Assembly (NCBI GenBank): GCA_015068065.1
Contig: SVLE01000002.1
Location: 19,172-83,171, forward strand
Source of the DNA: Oscillospiraceae bacterium
GTDB taxonomy: Bacteria > Bacillota > Clostridia > Oscillospirales > Oscillospiraceae
Reading direction: 5' to 3'
Length of the DNA: 64,000 bases
A program made the translations under genes and the position numbers. Shown here in pieces: positions 15,829-25,205 of the stretch. Position 1 is the first letter of the stretch. Every line of letters starts with the position of its first letter. The notes beneath the pieces are model-generated. The model had not been told where the DNA came from. It saw only the letters and a list, made by a program, of their open reading frames with translations, and searched no databases.

Positions 15829-16846
15829 CCGGCTTGCCGGCCAGCACTTCAAGAAAGTCCCGGTAGTTGTCTTTCAGTAGTTTGGGCGTATCCAGACCAT
15901 AGGGACATTTGGCGCTGCACGCACCGCAGTTCAGGCACTTTTCGATTTTCTTCATGCGCTCCTGCCCTTTTTCGTCCGTCCACGCGGCAGTGGGCGCACG
16001 TCGGATCATCAGGGACATTCGGGCACAGTTGTTGATCTCGATACCCATCGGGCAAGGCATACAGTAGCCGCAGCCACGGCAGAATTCCCCCTGCAACTGG
16101 GTCCGGTCCCGCTCAACCACCGCCGTCAGTTCATCATTGAGTACAGGGGGCCGGCTCACAAAGGAGAGAAACTCATCCAGCTCACTTTCCCGCTGCACGC
16201 CCCAGATGGGCAGCACATGCTCATACTGATTCAGCCATGCGGCACAGGCCGCGGCATTGGTCAGCAGCCCGCCGGACAGGGCCTTCATGGCAATAAAACC
16301 CATATTTGCCTCTTTACAGGCCTGTACCACTTCCATATCCTTTTCGTTGGCCAGATAGCAGAAGGGAAACTGCAGCGTTTCATACAATCCGGACTCAACA
16401 GCCTCCAGCGCTACCTCAAATCTGTGGGTGGTGATGCCGATGTGTCGGATCTTTCCCCGCTCCTTGGCCTCCAGTGCTGCCTCATACAGGCCGCTCCCGT
16501 CTCCCGGTCTGATGCACCGGGTGGCCTGATGGAACTGGTACAGGTCAATATAGTCCGTGCGCAGATTGCGCAGGCTTTGGGTCAGATGCTTCTTCAGCTC
16601 ATCACCCGTCTTTGCGTGGCTCTTTGTGGCGATATAAAGCTGATGTCGAACGCCTTCAAAGGCCTCGCCCACCTTCTCCTCGCTGTCGGAATACATGCGG
16701 GCAGTGTCGAAAAAGCGCATACCGCCCGCAAAAGCCTTGCGCAGCAGGTGCACCGCCTCCTCCTTTGGAATGCGCTGAATAGGCAGGCATCCAAAGGCAT
16801 TCTTTTCCACGGTGATTCCGGTCGTTCCCAAGGTCACAACGGACAT
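15824..16846 (-). CDS. aldo/keto reductase with C-terminal 4Fe-4S ferredoxin domain
   Basis: The 340-residue protein has an N-terminal AKR barrel (LGTTGITVEKNAFGC, MRFFDTARMYSDSEEKVGEA, IATKSHAKT, DYIDLYQFH) with the catalytic Asp and Tyr in FFDTARMY, and a C-terminal region with CRGCGYCMPCPMGI and CLNCGACSAKCPYG, able to bind two iron-sulfur clusters. This predicted-oxidoreductase branch is common in anaerobes; the substrate is unknown. The ATG at 16846 follows GAGGAGG. It lies 62 bases after valS and is separated from it by a hairpin. Confidence 0.9.
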   Translation of the reverse strand: MSVVTLGTTGITVEKNAFGCLPIQRIPKEEAVHLLRKAFAGGMRFFDTARMYSDSEEKVGEAFEGVRHQLYIATKSHAKTGDELKKHLTQSLRNLRTDYIDLYQFHQATRCIRPGDGSGLYEAALEAKERGKIRHIGITTHRFEVALEAVESGLYETLQFPFCYLANEKDMEVVQACKEANMGFIAMKALSGGLLTNAAACAAWLNQYEHVLPIWGVQRESELDEFLSFVSRPPVLNDELTAVVERDRTQLQGEFCRGCGYCMPCPMGIEINNCARMSLMIRRAPTAAWTDEKGQERMKKIEKCLNCGACSAKCPYGLDTPKLLKDNYRDFLEVLAGKPV

Positions 16847-16871
16847 GCCGTTTCCTCCTCTCCAATTACAA

Positions 16872-16901
16872 GTTTCCCCGCCGCGTTTGCGGCGGGGAAA
16901 C
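16872..16901 (-). terminator. probable terminator of valS
   Basis: GTTTCCCCGCCGC and GCGGCGGGGAAAC form a 13-bp stem with a four-base loop just after the valS stop; the T tract beyond it is weak, so some read-through into the reductase gene is possible. Confidence 0.65.
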
Positions 16902-16908
16902 GATTGTA

Positions 16909-19533
16909 TTACATGGTCTTGAGCTGCTCCTCCAGCTTGGCAACCAGTTCGGCCAGCTTTCCGGCGCGCTCCTTCTCAGCCTCCACCACATTGGCGGGAG
17001 CCTTGTTCACAAATCCGGGATTGGACAGCTTAGCGTTCAGCTTGGCAAGCTCGTCGGAATTCTTCTTCAGTTCCTTCTGGATTCGAGCCTTCTCCTTTTC
17101 CAGATCCACCAGCTCACCCATGGGGATGAACAGCTGAGCCACGTGGGTGACGATGACCACCTGACCGGCGGCATCGGGAGCCTGGTCGGCAGGGACGATG
17201 GACACCTCGCTGGCGTAACCCAGTCGTTTCAGGAAGGGAATGCCGGCAGCAAACACATCCTGCTGGGCTGTAGCCACAGTGAGCTGAGCCTTCTTGGAGG
17301 GGGGCACATTCATCTCGGCGCGGCGGGTACGGATGGCTCGGATGGCGTCCATGACCAGCTCCAGTGCCTTCTCCTCCTCTGCAAAGGCCAGATCCTCGCG
17401 GTACTCGGGCCACTGCTGCAGCATGAGGAAGTCACCCTCGTGGGGCAGAGCCTGCCAGATCTCCTCGGTGATGAAAGGCATGAAGGGATGCAGCAGCTTC
17501 AGGATCTGGGTCAGCACGTAGCACAGCACCTGCTGAGCGCGGACCTTGCTGTCCTCGTCCTCGCCCTGCAGGCGGGACTTGGTCAGCTCGATATACCAGT
17601 CGCAGTAGCTGTCCCAGATGAAGTCGTACACCTTCTGAGCGGCCACGCCCAGCTCGTACTTATCCATATTCTCCGTTACATCGGGGATCAGGCTGTTCAG
17701 CTTGGACAGGATCCACTTATCCTCCAGCTCCAGCTTCTCGGGCAGCTCGCACTTGTCGATGGTCAGGTTCATCATCAGGAAGCGGCTGGCGTTCCAAATC
17801 TTGTTGGCAAAGTTGCGCATGGCCTCACACCGCTCGGTGTAGAAGCGCATATCGTTGCCTGGGCTGTTGCCGGTAACCAGATTGAAGCGCAGGGCGTCCG
17901 CGCCATAGGTCTCGGCGATCTCCAGGGGGTCAATGCCGTTGCCCAGAGACTTGGACATCTTGCGGCCCTTGTCGTCACGGACCAGACCGTGGATAAATAC
18001 AGTGTGGAAGGGAGGCATCTTGGTCTGCTCACAGGCGGAGAAGATCATACGGGCCACCCAGAAGAAGATGATGTCATAGCCGGTGACCAGCACATCGGTG
18101 GGGTAGAAGTACTTCAGATCCTCGCTGTCCTCGGGCCAGCCCAGAGTGGAGAAAGGCCACAGAGCGGAGGAGAACCAGGTATCCAGCACATCGGGGTCGC
18201 GCTCGATGTTCTTGGAGTGGCAGTGGGCGCACTCGGTGGCATCTTCGCGGCTGACGGTCATCTTGCCACAGTCGGCACAGTACCACACGGGGATCTGGTG
18301 ACCCCACCACAACTGACGGGAAATACACCAGTCGTGGACGTTTTCCATCCAGTTCAGATAGGTCTTGGAGAAGCGGTCGGGAACGAACTTGGTCTCTCCC
18401 TCGGCTACCACGCGGATGGCCTCCTTGGCCAGAGGCTCCATCTTCACGAACCATTGGGCGGAGATGATGGGCTCCACGTCGGTGGAGCAGCGATAGCAGG
18501 TGCCCACGTTGTGGGAGTAGTCCTCGATCTTCTCCATCAGGCCCAGGCGTTCCATCTCGGCGATGACCGCCTTACGGGCCTCGTAGCGGTCCATGCCCTC
18601 GAACATGCCGCCCTCGGCGTTGACCACGCCGTTGTCGTCCAGCACGCGGATGGTGTCCAGATTGTGGCGCAGGCCCACCTCGAAGTCGTTGGGGTCGTGG
18701 GCGGGGGTCATCTTCACACAGCCGGAACCGAAGTCCATCTCCACATACTCGTCGGCCACGATGGGGATCTCACGGTTCATGATGGGCAGCAGGACCTTCT
18801 TTCCCACCAGATGCTGATAACGCTCGTCGTTGGGGTTCACGGCCACGCCGGTGTCGCCCATCATGGTCTCGGGACGGGTGGTAGCCACCACCAGATAGCC
18901 AGAGCCGTCGGCCAGAGGATAGCGCATGTGCCACATGTGACCGGGCTTATCCTTGTACTCCACCTCGGCATCGGACAGAGCGGTGGTACACTTGGGGCAC
19001 CAGTTGATGATGCGGCTGCCCTTATAGATCAGGCCCTTTTCATACAGGGACACGAACACCTCGCGCACGGCCTTGGAGCAGCCCTCGTCCATGGTGAAAC
19101 GGGAGCGATCCCAGTCGCAGGAGGCGCCCATCTTCTTCTGCTGGGCCACGATGCGGTTGCCATACTTGTTCTTCCAGTCCCACACACGCTCCAGGAACTT
19201 GTCACGGCCCAAATCATAGCGGGTCAGACCCTCCTCCACGCGCAGGGCCTCCTCCACCTTAATCTGGGTAGCAATGCCGGCGTGGTCGGTTCCGGGCACC
19301 CACAGGGCGGCGTAGCCCTGCATGCGCTTAAAGCGGATCAGGATATCCTGCAGGGCACAGTCCATGGCATGACCCATGTGCAGCTGACCGGTAACGTTGG
19401 GAGGGGGCATAACGATGGTAAAGGGCTTCTTGGCCGGGTCGCGGTGACCCTTGAAGCAGCCGTTCTTCTCCCAGGCTTCGTAGATACGGGATTCCACTTC
19501 CTGAGGTTCATAAACCTTGGGCAGTTCTTTCAT
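16909..19533 (-). CDS. valS: valyl-tRNA synthetase
   Basis: This 874-residue class I enzyme charges tRNA-Val. The HIGH motif appears as [15 protein letters not shown] near residue 45, the CP1 editing domain follows, a zinc-type CADC/CAHC pair is near residue 415, KMSKS is in [11 protein letters not shown] near 530, and the C-terminal coiled-coil arm is at about 800-874. The ATG at 19533 follows AAAAGGAGTG; the track start lies in the T-box terminator. Expression is controlled by a T-box leader directly upstream. Confidence 0.97.
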   Translation of the reverse strand: MKELPKVYEPQEVESRIYEAWEKNGCFKGHRDPAKKPFTIVMPPPNVTGQLHMGHAMDCALQDILIRFKRMQGYAALWVPGTDHAGIATQIKVEEALRVEEGLTRYDLGRDKFLERVWDWKNKYGNRIVAQQKKMGASCDWDRSRFTMDEGCSKAVREVFVSLYEKGLIYKGSRIINWCPKCTTALSDAEVEYKDKPGHMWHMRYPLADGSGYLVVATTRPETMMGDTGVAVNPNDERYQHLVGKKVLLPIMNREIPIVADEYVEMDFGSGCVKMTPAHDPNDFEVGLRHNLDTIRVLDDNGVVNAEGGMFEGMDRYEARKAVIAEMERLGLMEKIEDYSHNVGTCYRCSTDVEPIISAQWFVKMEPLAKEAIRVVAEGETKFVPDRFSKTYLNWMENVHDWCISRQLWWGHQIPVWYCADCGKMTVSREDATECAHCHSKNIERDPDVLDTWFSSALWPFSTLGWPEDSEDLKYFYPTDVLVTGYDIIFFWVARMIFSACEQTKMPPFHTVFIHGLVRDDKGRKMSKSLGNGIDPLEIAETYGADALRFNLVTGNSPGNDMRFYTERCEAMRNFANKIWNASRFLMMNLTIDKCELPEKLELEDKWILSKLNSLIPDVTENMDKYELGVAAQKVYDFIWDSYCDWYIELTKSRLQGEDEDSKVRAQQVLCYVLTQILKLLHPFMPFITEEIWQALPHEGDFLMLQQWPEYREDLAFAEEEKALELVMDAIRAIRTRRAEMNVPPSKKAQLTVATAQQDVFAAGIPFLKRLGYASEVSIVPADQAPDAAGQVVIVTHVAQLFIPMGELVDLEKEKARIQKELKKNSDELAKLNAKLSNPGFVNKAPANVVEAEKERAGKLAELVAKLEEQLKTM

Positions 19534-19560
19534 TTGTAATACACTCCTTTTCGGGGCACA

Positions 19561-19795
19561 AAAAATCGCCCCAAGCAATTTGCTCAGGGCGAATTATAAA
19601 ATCCGCGGTACCACCTGAATTTCTCCTTACGGAGACACTCGTTGCCTCTGTAACGGGAGGACCCGCCGTTTCCTACTTTGTTCAGAAACGAAGCTCCGGG
19701 ACGACTTCCACCGCGCTGAAGACCGCCTTGCACCGTCCGGCGGCTCTCTGCACTTCAGGAGGGGGTGTACTGCTTCCCATCCAAGCTATTTACAG
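19561..19795 (-). promoter_or_regulatory. T-box riboswitch leader of valS
   Basis: On the minus strand the hallmark T-box AGGTGGTACCGCGG is present, followed by the terminator ATTCGCCCTGAGCAA/TTGCTTGGGGCGATTTTTT (19561-19592). Upstream lie GGTGCAAGG as the distal Stem I motif, and GAAGTCG on the 3' side of Stem I, which offers GTC (valine) as specifier codon. Uncharged tRNA-Val should stabilise the antiterminator. The specifier is read by eye without folding. Confidence 0.93.
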
Positions 19796-19801
19796 CTTAA
19801 T

Positions 19802-19830
19802 AGTATATGAGATGGTTTGAAATTTGTCAA
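19802..19830 (-). promoter_or_regulatory. promoter of the valS T-box transcript
   Basis: On the minus strand TTGACA, 17 bases and TATACT stand just before the T-box leader. Confidence 0.88.
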
Positions 19831-19847
19831 GTGCTGAACAAAACGCA

Positions 19848-19879
19848 ATAAGACGACCCGCAACTACGGGTCGTCTTAT
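19848..19879 (-). terminator. terminator of mreB
   Basis: ATAAGACGACCCG and CGGGTCGTCTTAT form a 13-bp stem with a six-base loop ten bases after the mreB stop codon; a GTTTTG follows on the minus strand. Confidence 0.82.
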
Positions 19880-19888
19880 GATTACATA

Positions 19889-20944
19889 TCAATAGTTCAT
19901 CTGCTTGCGGCGGGACAGGTTCATGGTGCCGTCCTGCATCTCGTCCAGGCTGTCCAGGCTCTTGCCGGTGCCGTAGGCCACACAGGAGATGGCATCGTCG
20001 GCCACGAGGGTCTGGATGCCGGTGTGGGACTCGATCAGCTTGTCAAAGCCCCAGACAAGGCTTCCGCCGCCGGTCATCACAATACCGTTGGTGGAGATGT
20101 CGGCCACCAGTTCGGGAGGCGTACGCTCCAGAACGCCGTGAATGGCTTCCAGAATGTGGCTGGAAACCTCTTCAAAGGCTTCGATGGTCTCGCTGGAGGA
20201 AACGGTGAACTCACGGGGCAGACCGGTCATCAGGCAACGGCCCTTGATCTGCATGGAGACCTCCTCGGGGCGGGGGAACACGCAGCCGATGGTCATTTTC
20301 AGTTCCTCAGCGGTACGCTCACCAATGAGCACATTGTACTTGCGGCGGATATACTTGATGATGGCCTCGTCAAACTTGTCGCCACCGGTCTTGATGGAGG
20401 CGGACTCCACCACACCGGACAGGGAGATGACCGCGATGTCGGCCGTACCACCGCCGATGTCCACGATCATGTGGCCGTCGGGCTTGACGATGTCGATACC
20501 GGCACCGATGGCGGCAGCCACAGGCTCCTCGATCAGATAAACCTTGCGGGCACCGGCCTGAATACCCGCGTCGATGACGGCACGCTCCTCAACCTCGGTG
20601 ATGCCGGAGGGCACACAGATGATCAGGCGGGGCTTGAAGATGCTCACGTTGCTCACCTTTTTGATGAACTCCTTGAGCATACGCTCGGTCATATCGTAGT
20701 CGGAGATGACGCCCTCACGCAGGGGACGCATGGCCACGATGTTTCCGGGAGTACGGCCCAGCATGGCCTGAGCATCGGAGCCGACCTTGAGCAGCTTGCC
20801 GGTGTTCTTGTCCATGGCCACCACAGAGGGTTCACGCAGTACCACACCCTTGCCCTTGATATAAACCAGAATGGTAGCGGTACCCAAGTCGATACCGATA
20901 TCCTTGCTAAACAGACCGCCGAACATTTTATTGAAAATTCCCAT
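19889..20944 (-). CDS. mreB: rod shape-determining protein MreB/Mbl
   Basis: The 351-residue actin homologue has the phosphate-1 motif DIGIDLGTATILVY, phosphate-2 IVDIGGGTADIAVISL and adenosine motif GIVMTGGGSLVWG. Filaments on the inner membrane guide lateral wall synthesis in rods. The ATG at 20944 lies downstream of an AGGTG; the GTG six bases earlier is an alternative. It is a single-gene unit with its own promoter and terminator: mreC and mreD, usual partners, are not adjacent, so it could be Mbl or MreBH by function. Confidence 0.94.
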   Translation of the reverse strand: MGIFNKMFGGLFSKDIGIDLGTATILVYIKGKGVVLREPSVVAMDKNTGKLLKVGSDAQAMLGRTPGNIVAMRPLREGVISDYDMTERMLKEFIKKVSNVSIFKPRLIICVPSGITEVEERAVIDAGIQAGARKVYLIEEPVAAAIGAGIDIVKPDGHMIVDIGGGTADIAVISLSGVVESASIKTGGDKFDEAIIKYIRRKYNVLIGERTAEELKMTIGCVFPRPEEVSMQIKGRCLMTGLPREFTVSSSETIEAFEEVSSHILEAIHGVLERTPPELVADISTNGIVMTGGGSLVWGFDKLIESHTGIQTLVADDAISCVAYGTGKSLDSLDEMQDGTMNLSRRKQMNY

Positions 20945-21028
20945 AATCACACCTATTTCCTTTACGCAAATACGCGTATTGTTTCCGTTTTATCAGGACG
21001 GCATCCCGCCGTGATTCTTTGCCCAAGT

Positions 21029-21057
21029 ATTATATCGGTTTACGGCGCGCATTTCAA
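21029..21057 (-). promoter_or_regulatory. promoter of mreB
   Basis: On the minus strand TTGAAA and TATAAT are spaced by 17 bases, about 85 bases before the start codon. Confidence 0.82.
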
Positions 21058-21083
21058 CCGAAATTTATGAAGATTTCCTGAAT

Positions 21084-21746
21084 TTATGTTTTTCCATCCA
21101 CTCCGGCCATAGCCAGTGTAACACAAACCACCCGCTCTGCTCCCGCGCCGCGCAAAATTCGAGCGCATTCGGACAGGGTGGCACCGGTGGTCACCACATC
21201 GTCCACCAGCAGGACACGTTCTCCCCGCATTTGCAAACTAGGGAGCGGCACATACGCGCCCAGCACATTGGCCCGGCGCTCGCTCTCTCCTTTTAATCCG
21301 GACTGTGCCTTTGTGTCCCGAATCTTTTTCAGCATAGGCTTGCAGGGCATGTCCAGCTGCTGCGCCAGACGCTCCGCCAGAAGCCGTGACTGATCGTATC
21401 CTCGACTGCGCAGGCGTTTCCTGCTCAGTGGCACCCATGAGATCACATCAAACTGTCCCTGCAGGCGATCGGCCACACACTGGGCCATAAGCGTGGCATA
21501 GGGCCGTGCGTAGGCCCGCACGCCGGAAAATTTGTACCTGTGGTGAGACTGACGCACCTCGTCCTGATACCACAGGGGCGCGGTACACAGGTCGACAAAT
21601 TCCAATTTTCGCTCTGCCGGCTTCCCCTGAGCCCAGGGCAGATTGCGCTGGCAATCCGGGCACAGCAAAGCTTGCCCATCCTCCAGCAATTTTCTGCAGA
21701 AAGGGCATTTAGGTGGGAACAACAAGTCCAGAAGCACGGGAATCAT
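21084..21746 (-). CDS. comF: ComF-family phosphoribosyltransferase-like protein
   Basis: The 220-residue protein has an N-terminal zinc ribbon CPFCRKLL/CPDCQ and a C-terminal type I phosphoribosyltransferase domain with VLLVDDVVTTGATLSECARIL, which binds phosphoribosyl pyrophosphate. ComF proteins take part in DNA uptake during competence; other competence genes are not nearby. The ATG at 21746 lies four bases after the stop of a small ribbon-helix-helix gene, so translation is probably coupled. Confidence 0.9.
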   Translation of the reverse strand: MIPVLLDLLFPPKCPFCRKLLEDGQALLCPDCQRNLPWAQGKPAERKLEFVDLCTAPLWYQDEVRQSHHRYKFSGVRAYARPYATLMAQCVADRLQGQFDVISWVPLSRKRLRSRGYDQSRLLAERLAQQLDMPCKPMLKKIRDTKAQSGLKGESERRANVLGAYVPLPSLQMRGERVLLVDDVVTTGATLSECARILRGAGAERVVCVTLAMAGVDGKT

Positions 21747-21749
21747 GGT

Positions 21750-21932
21750 TTAGTCTTTCAAATCCTCCGTCTGGATGGGGCCGTGCTCTTTTTCAAAGTC
21801 ACGCACACACTTTTGGATCAAATAAAGGATTTGGCCACTCATCGTGCGTCCCTCTGCCCCGGCCACAAAGCGAAATCGGTCATGCAAATCTGTATTCATC
21901 CGAATACTTAGATGCGTTTTATCTTTTTTCAT
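21750..21932 (-). CDS. small ribbon-helix-helix (Arc-like) protein
   Basis: The 60-residue protein THLSIRMNTDLHDRFRFVAGAEGRTMSGQILYLIQKCVRDFE fits the Arc/CopG fold: a beta strand with alternating contacts followed by two helices. The ATG at 21932 has AAAGGGG upstream; the GTG nine bases earlier is less likely. Such proteins are DNA-binding dimers that often repress their own operon or act as antitoxins. It is coupled to comF, and a 9-bp inverted repeat lies 44 bases upstream. No toxin gene is next to it. Confidence 0.82.
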   Translation of the reverse strand: MKKDKTHLSIRMNTDLHDRFRFVAGAEGRTMSGQILYLIQKCVRDFEKEHGPIQTEDLKD

Positions 21933-21975
21933 GCCTGACACCCCTTTGTTTGGTATGTATCAAGCATAATTTCTA

Positions 21976-22001
21976 CACTAAGAAAAAATTTATTCTTAGT
22001 G
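21976..22001. repeat. inverted repeat upstream of the ribbon-helix-helix gene
   Basis: CACTAAGAA and TTCTTAGTG are separated by eight AT-rich bases. It could be an operator for the downstream ribbon-helix-helix protein or a weak plus-strand hairpin; no clear promoter could be assigned around it. Confidence 0.45.
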
Positions 22002-22029
22002 CATTTTTACGGCTTATTTTTTAATGTTA

Positions 22030-22050
22030 TTTCGCCGCTACGCGGCGAAA
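22030..22050 (-). terminator. hairpin after recD2
   Basis: TTTCGCCGC and GCGGCGAAA form a 9-bp stem with a short loop right after the recD2 stop; AT-rich sequence with AAAAAAT rather than a T run follows on the minus strand, so it is a moderate terminator. Confidence 0.55.
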
Positions 22051-22054
22051 CTCC

Positions 22055-24268
22055 TCAATTCCCCGCAATCAGCGCCAGCCGTGCCCTCAGGCCGGAATAG
22101 CGACGGGTCTGGCGGTCATTTTCCACCATCCGGGCCACTACAGTTTCATCGCCCACAATGATAAATAGCTCCTTGGCCCGGGTGATGGCGGTGTACAGCA
22201 CTCCCCGGGTCATCAGCACGGGCGCTCCGTCTACGGCGGCCAGAATCACCGCCCGATACTCGCTGCCCTGGGCCTTATGTACAGTAACGGCATAGGCAGG
22301 CTCCAGTTCCCCCAGCATATCCGGGGTGTACTCCACCTCCCGGCCATCAAAGTCCACGGTGATCACTTCCCCTCTGGGGGCCATGGCAGTGATGCGCCCG
22401 ATGTCACCATTGAAGACACCCATCCCCGACTGTCCGCTCTCCGCCTCCCGCCAGAGGATGTCATAATTGTTTTTGACCTGCATCACCCGGTCACCCAATC
22501 GGAAGATATACTCCCCGAACCGTCGCTCCCCTTTACGCTCCCCGGGTGGGTTGAGGGCATCCTGCAGCGCCCGGTTCAGGGCGGCAGTGCCTGTCCCCCG
22601 CCGCCGGGTGGGGGACAGCACCTGGATTTGGTCGGCAGGGATCCCCATCCGCTCAGGCAGACGCCGTCGGCACAGGTCTACAATGGTCTGCTCTGCGGCA
22701 ACAGCGTCAGTTCTGCTCAGGAAAAAGAAGTCATTGTTGTTGGTCCGCAGGTCAGGCATCTGCCCGCCATTGACCATGTGTGCGCTGCGCACAATGGAGC
22801 TTTGGGCCGCCTGCCGGAAAATTTCGGTCAGGCGCACCGTGGGTATTGCCCCGCTGCGGATCAGATCGGCAAACACGCAGCCCGGCCCCACCGAGGGCAG
22901 CTGATCCGGGTCGCCCACCAGAACAAGGCGGCAATCCTCCCGCAGAGCATCCAGCAGAGCCGCCATTAGCGTGACATCCACCATGGAGGTTTCGTCCACA
23001 ATGACTGCGTCCGCCGCCAGTGGATCGTCGGCGTTTCGGCTAAATACCAGCCGCCCGCTGTGCGGGTCAAAGCCTGTCTCCAACAGCCGGTGAATGGTGG
23101 CCGCCTCCGTGCCGCACAACTCTCCCAGCCGCTTGGCCGCGCGCCCGGTGGGTGCGGCAAGGGCGGTATCCAGCCCCATGCTGTCAAACAGGGCCAGCAC
23201 GCCCCGCAGGGTGGTGGTCTTACCGGTACCCGGACCGCCGGTGAGCAGCATGACCTGTCTGCAGGCGGCCAGCTCCACCGCCTCCACCTGCTGGGGCGCA
23301 TAGGTCATCCCCTGCTCCTTCTGGATGCGGCGCAGCAGTTTTTCCATATTACTGGGCGGGTTCAGCTGCTGATCGCTCATGACACTCAGTCGCTGGGCAA
23401 CAAAGGTCTCCGCCGCGTACAAATCGGCAAGGTAGACCGCCGTCTCCCCCGCCACCTGATCCTGTACCGCCTCGCCCCGCTCCAGCAGGGCATCCAGACA
23501 AATCTCCAGACTTTCCTCAGACACCTCGGCAAGCTGGGCGGTGGCCCACAGCAGCTTGTTCCGGGGCAAAAAGGTATGCCCGTTATTCAGATTATGGGCC
23601 AACTCAAACAGCAGAGCAGCCTCCAGCCGCAACGGGTCATCCACCCCCACGCCCAGAGCGTCGCCCAGCATATCCGCCGTGGCAAAATCCACCCCAAGTT
23701 CCTCGCTGACCAGCACATAGGGATTGGCGCGGATCACATCCATAGCCACGTTTCCCCACTGGCGGTACAAAGCCGTCCCCAGCTCTACAGGCAGGCCGTG
23801 GGCGGACAGAAATTCCAAAAGTCGGCGCATCCCCATCTGCTGACGGAACGCCTCGCTCATGGCCTGCGCCCGCTTGAGGGTAATGCCCTTGATTCTGGTC
23901 AGCTTCTCCGGTTCCCACTCCAGAATGTCCAGAGCTTCCTCACCAAACTCCTCCACCATGCGCCGGGCGGTGGATTCCCCTATCCCCTTGACTACACCAG
24001 AAGACAAGTAGTGGAATACTTCTTTCACGCCACGGGGCAGACGGCGTTCGATGCTCTCGGCCTTGAACTGCTCCCCGTAAGAGGGGTGGCGCACCCAGCT
24101 GCCCCGGACAGACAGGGATTCTCCGGGCGCCACGCCGGGCATACAGCCCACCACCGTGGTCTCCCCCTGTCCTGCGTCCAGCCGCAGGATGGTGTAGCCG
24201 TTTTCTTCGTTTTGGAAGATGATAGAGGACACGGTTCCCTCTATGAGATTCAGATTCTGTTCCTCCAT
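22055..24268 (-). CDS. recD2: RecD2-type ATP-dependent DNA helicase
   Basis: The 737-residue superfamily 1 helicase has the RecD2 layout: an N-terminal OB-like domain (NLIEGTVSSIIFQNEENGYTILRL), helix-hairpin-helix segments (residues 90-200), Walker A LLTGGPGTGKTTT near 345, Walker B VIVDETSMVD, and C-terminal motifs ending YAVTVHKAQGSEY and LYTAITRAKE. It unwinds DNA 5' to 3' and acts in repair without RecBC. The ATG at 24268 follows AAGGGGGG. It is the last gene of the run beginning at uvrB. Confidence 0.94.
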   Translation of the reverse strand: MEEQNLNLIEGTVSSIIFQNEENGYTILRLDAGQGETTVVGCMPGVAPGESLSVRGSWVRHPSYGEQFKAESIERRLPRGVKEVFHYLSSGVVKGIGESTARRMVEEFGEEALDILEWEPEKLTRIKGITLKRAQAMSEAFRQQMGMRRLLEFLSAHGLPVELGTALYRQWGNVAMDVIRANPYVLVSEELGVDFATADMLGDALGVGVDDPLRLEAALLFELAHNLNNGHTFLPRNKLLWATAQLAEVSEESLEICLDALLERGEAVQDQVAGETAVYLADLYAAETFVAQRLSVMSDQQLNPPSNMEKLLRRIQKEQGMTYAPQQVEAVELAACRQVMLLTGGPGTGKTTTLRGVLALFDSMGLDTALAAPTGRAAKRLGELCGTEAATIHRLLETGFDPHSGRLVFSRNADDPLAADAVIVDETSMVDVTLMAALLDALREDCRLVLVGDPDQLPSVGPGCVFADLIRSGAIPTVRLTEIFRQAAQSSIVRSAHMVNGGQMPDLRTNNNDFFFLSRTDAVAAEQTIVDLCRRRLPERMGIPADQIQVLSPTRRRGTGTAALNRALQDALNPPGERKGERRFGEYIFRLGDRVMQVKNNYDILWREAESGQSGMGVFNGDIGRITAMAPRGEVITVDFDGREVEYTPDMLGELEPAYAVTVHKAQGSEYRAVILAAVDGAPVLMTRGVLYTAITRAKELFIIVGDETVVARMVENDRQTRRYSGLRARLALIAGN

Positions 24269-24281
24269 CAGCTTCCCCCCT

Positions 24282-24614
24282 TCAGCCTTTGTCCATGCGC
24301 TGTTCCAATTCCTCACGGGTACACAGGGTCAGTACCGGATATCGCCCGGCCAGACGGGCGGCCAGCGCCCGCCCCTCTTCGTTCAGGCCAACATCGGCAA
24401 TCATCACGGTGCACCGCAGCAGCCCACACTCCTGTAACCACACAAGGCTGCGCACCCGCTGTTCCAGTTCCTCGCCTGCGCCAACGCCCCACACCACTGC
24501 CATGGTTCCCCGAGCCGAGTGAGGACGCAGCATTTTGCTGTAAAGCAAACAAACTACACAGCACAGTCCTGCCATGCAAGCAAGAGCCAGAACACTTCCA
24601 AAAAACACGTACAC
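24282..24614 (-). CDS. small single-pass membrane protein, unknown
   Basis: This 110-residue protein has one N-terminal transmembrane helix (VFFGSVLALACMAGLCCVVCLLY) and a cytoplasmic domain with RSLVWLQECGLLRCTVMIADVGLNEEGRALAARLAGRYPVL, an alternating strand-helix pattern. I do not recognise a family. GTG at 24614 is preferred because GGAGG lies eight bases upstream; the GTG at 24623 overlaps that site. It ends 13 bases before recD2 and lies 49 bases after the PF06695 gene. Confidence 0.75.
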   Translation of the reverse strand: MYVFFGSVLALACMAGLCCVVCLLYSKMLRPHSARGTMAVVWGVGAGEELEQRVRSLVWLQECGLLRCTVMIADVGLNEEGRALAARLAGRYPVLTLCTREELEQRMDKG

Positions 24615-24663
24615 TGCACCCACCTCCGGCTCATTCTATGAAATGCGCCGGACAGATGTGTTT

Positions 24664-25164
24664 TTATGCAATTGCCCCGGAAAACAGGTTGATTCCCACA
24701 TGGGTCAGTGCCAGCATGATGCACCCGGCGGTAATGACCCCCAAGACAACAGCAGGCAGCGCCTTTTTCAGGCGCATGTCCAGAAAGGCCGCCACCAGAG
24801 AGCCTGTCCACGCGCCCGTTCCGGGCAGCGGGATGGCCACAAACAGCCACAGACCGATATGCTGATACTTCAGCATGGTAGCCCCTTTCAAATGGGCCTT
24901 GGCCTCCAGCTTGTCCACCACCCCGTTCAGCCGGGGCATATAGCGGCGCATCAAGGCAAAAATACGCCGAATAAACACGATGATAAAGGGCGCGGGGATC
25001 AGATTTCCGATCACAGCCGCCGGGAACGCCAGATGATAAGGCAACCCCAGCGCCACTCCAAAAGGCAGTCCGCCGCGCAGTTCGATGATGGGGATCATAG
25101 ACACCAGCATGGTAAATACAAACTGTCCCGCCGTGGTATCCGTCAGCCACTCAAACAGTTCCAT
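24664..25164 (-). CDS. small multidrug export family membrane protein (PF06695 type)
   Basis: The 166-residue membrane protein reads MIPIIELRGGLPFGVALGLP near the N-terminus and FVAIPLPGTGAWTGSLVAAFLDM in the middle, the two signatures I associate with the putative small multidrug export family. It has about four hydrophobic segments. True substrates of the family are not established; a DedA-like or lipid-related transporter role is also possible. It starts 41 bases after uvrA, in the same direction. Confidence 0.85.
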   Translation of the reverse strand: MELFEWLTDTTAGQFVFTMLVSMIPIIELRGGLPFGVALGLPYHLAFPAAVIGNLIPAPFIIVFIRRIFALMRRYMPRLNGVVDKLEAKAHLKGATMLKYQHIGLWLFVAIPLPGTGAWTGSLVAAFLDMRLKKALPAVVLGVITAGCIMLALTHVGINLFSGAIA

Positions 25165-25205
25165 GGTGATTTTCCGCCTCTCTTTTTCTGTAAAGTGTTA
25201 TCGCT

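Noticed and set aside
17143-19539. 798-codon plus-strand ORF opposite valS
   Set aside because: It is the antisense of valS produced by high GC; composition is His/Gly/Leu-rich and no start signal is present.
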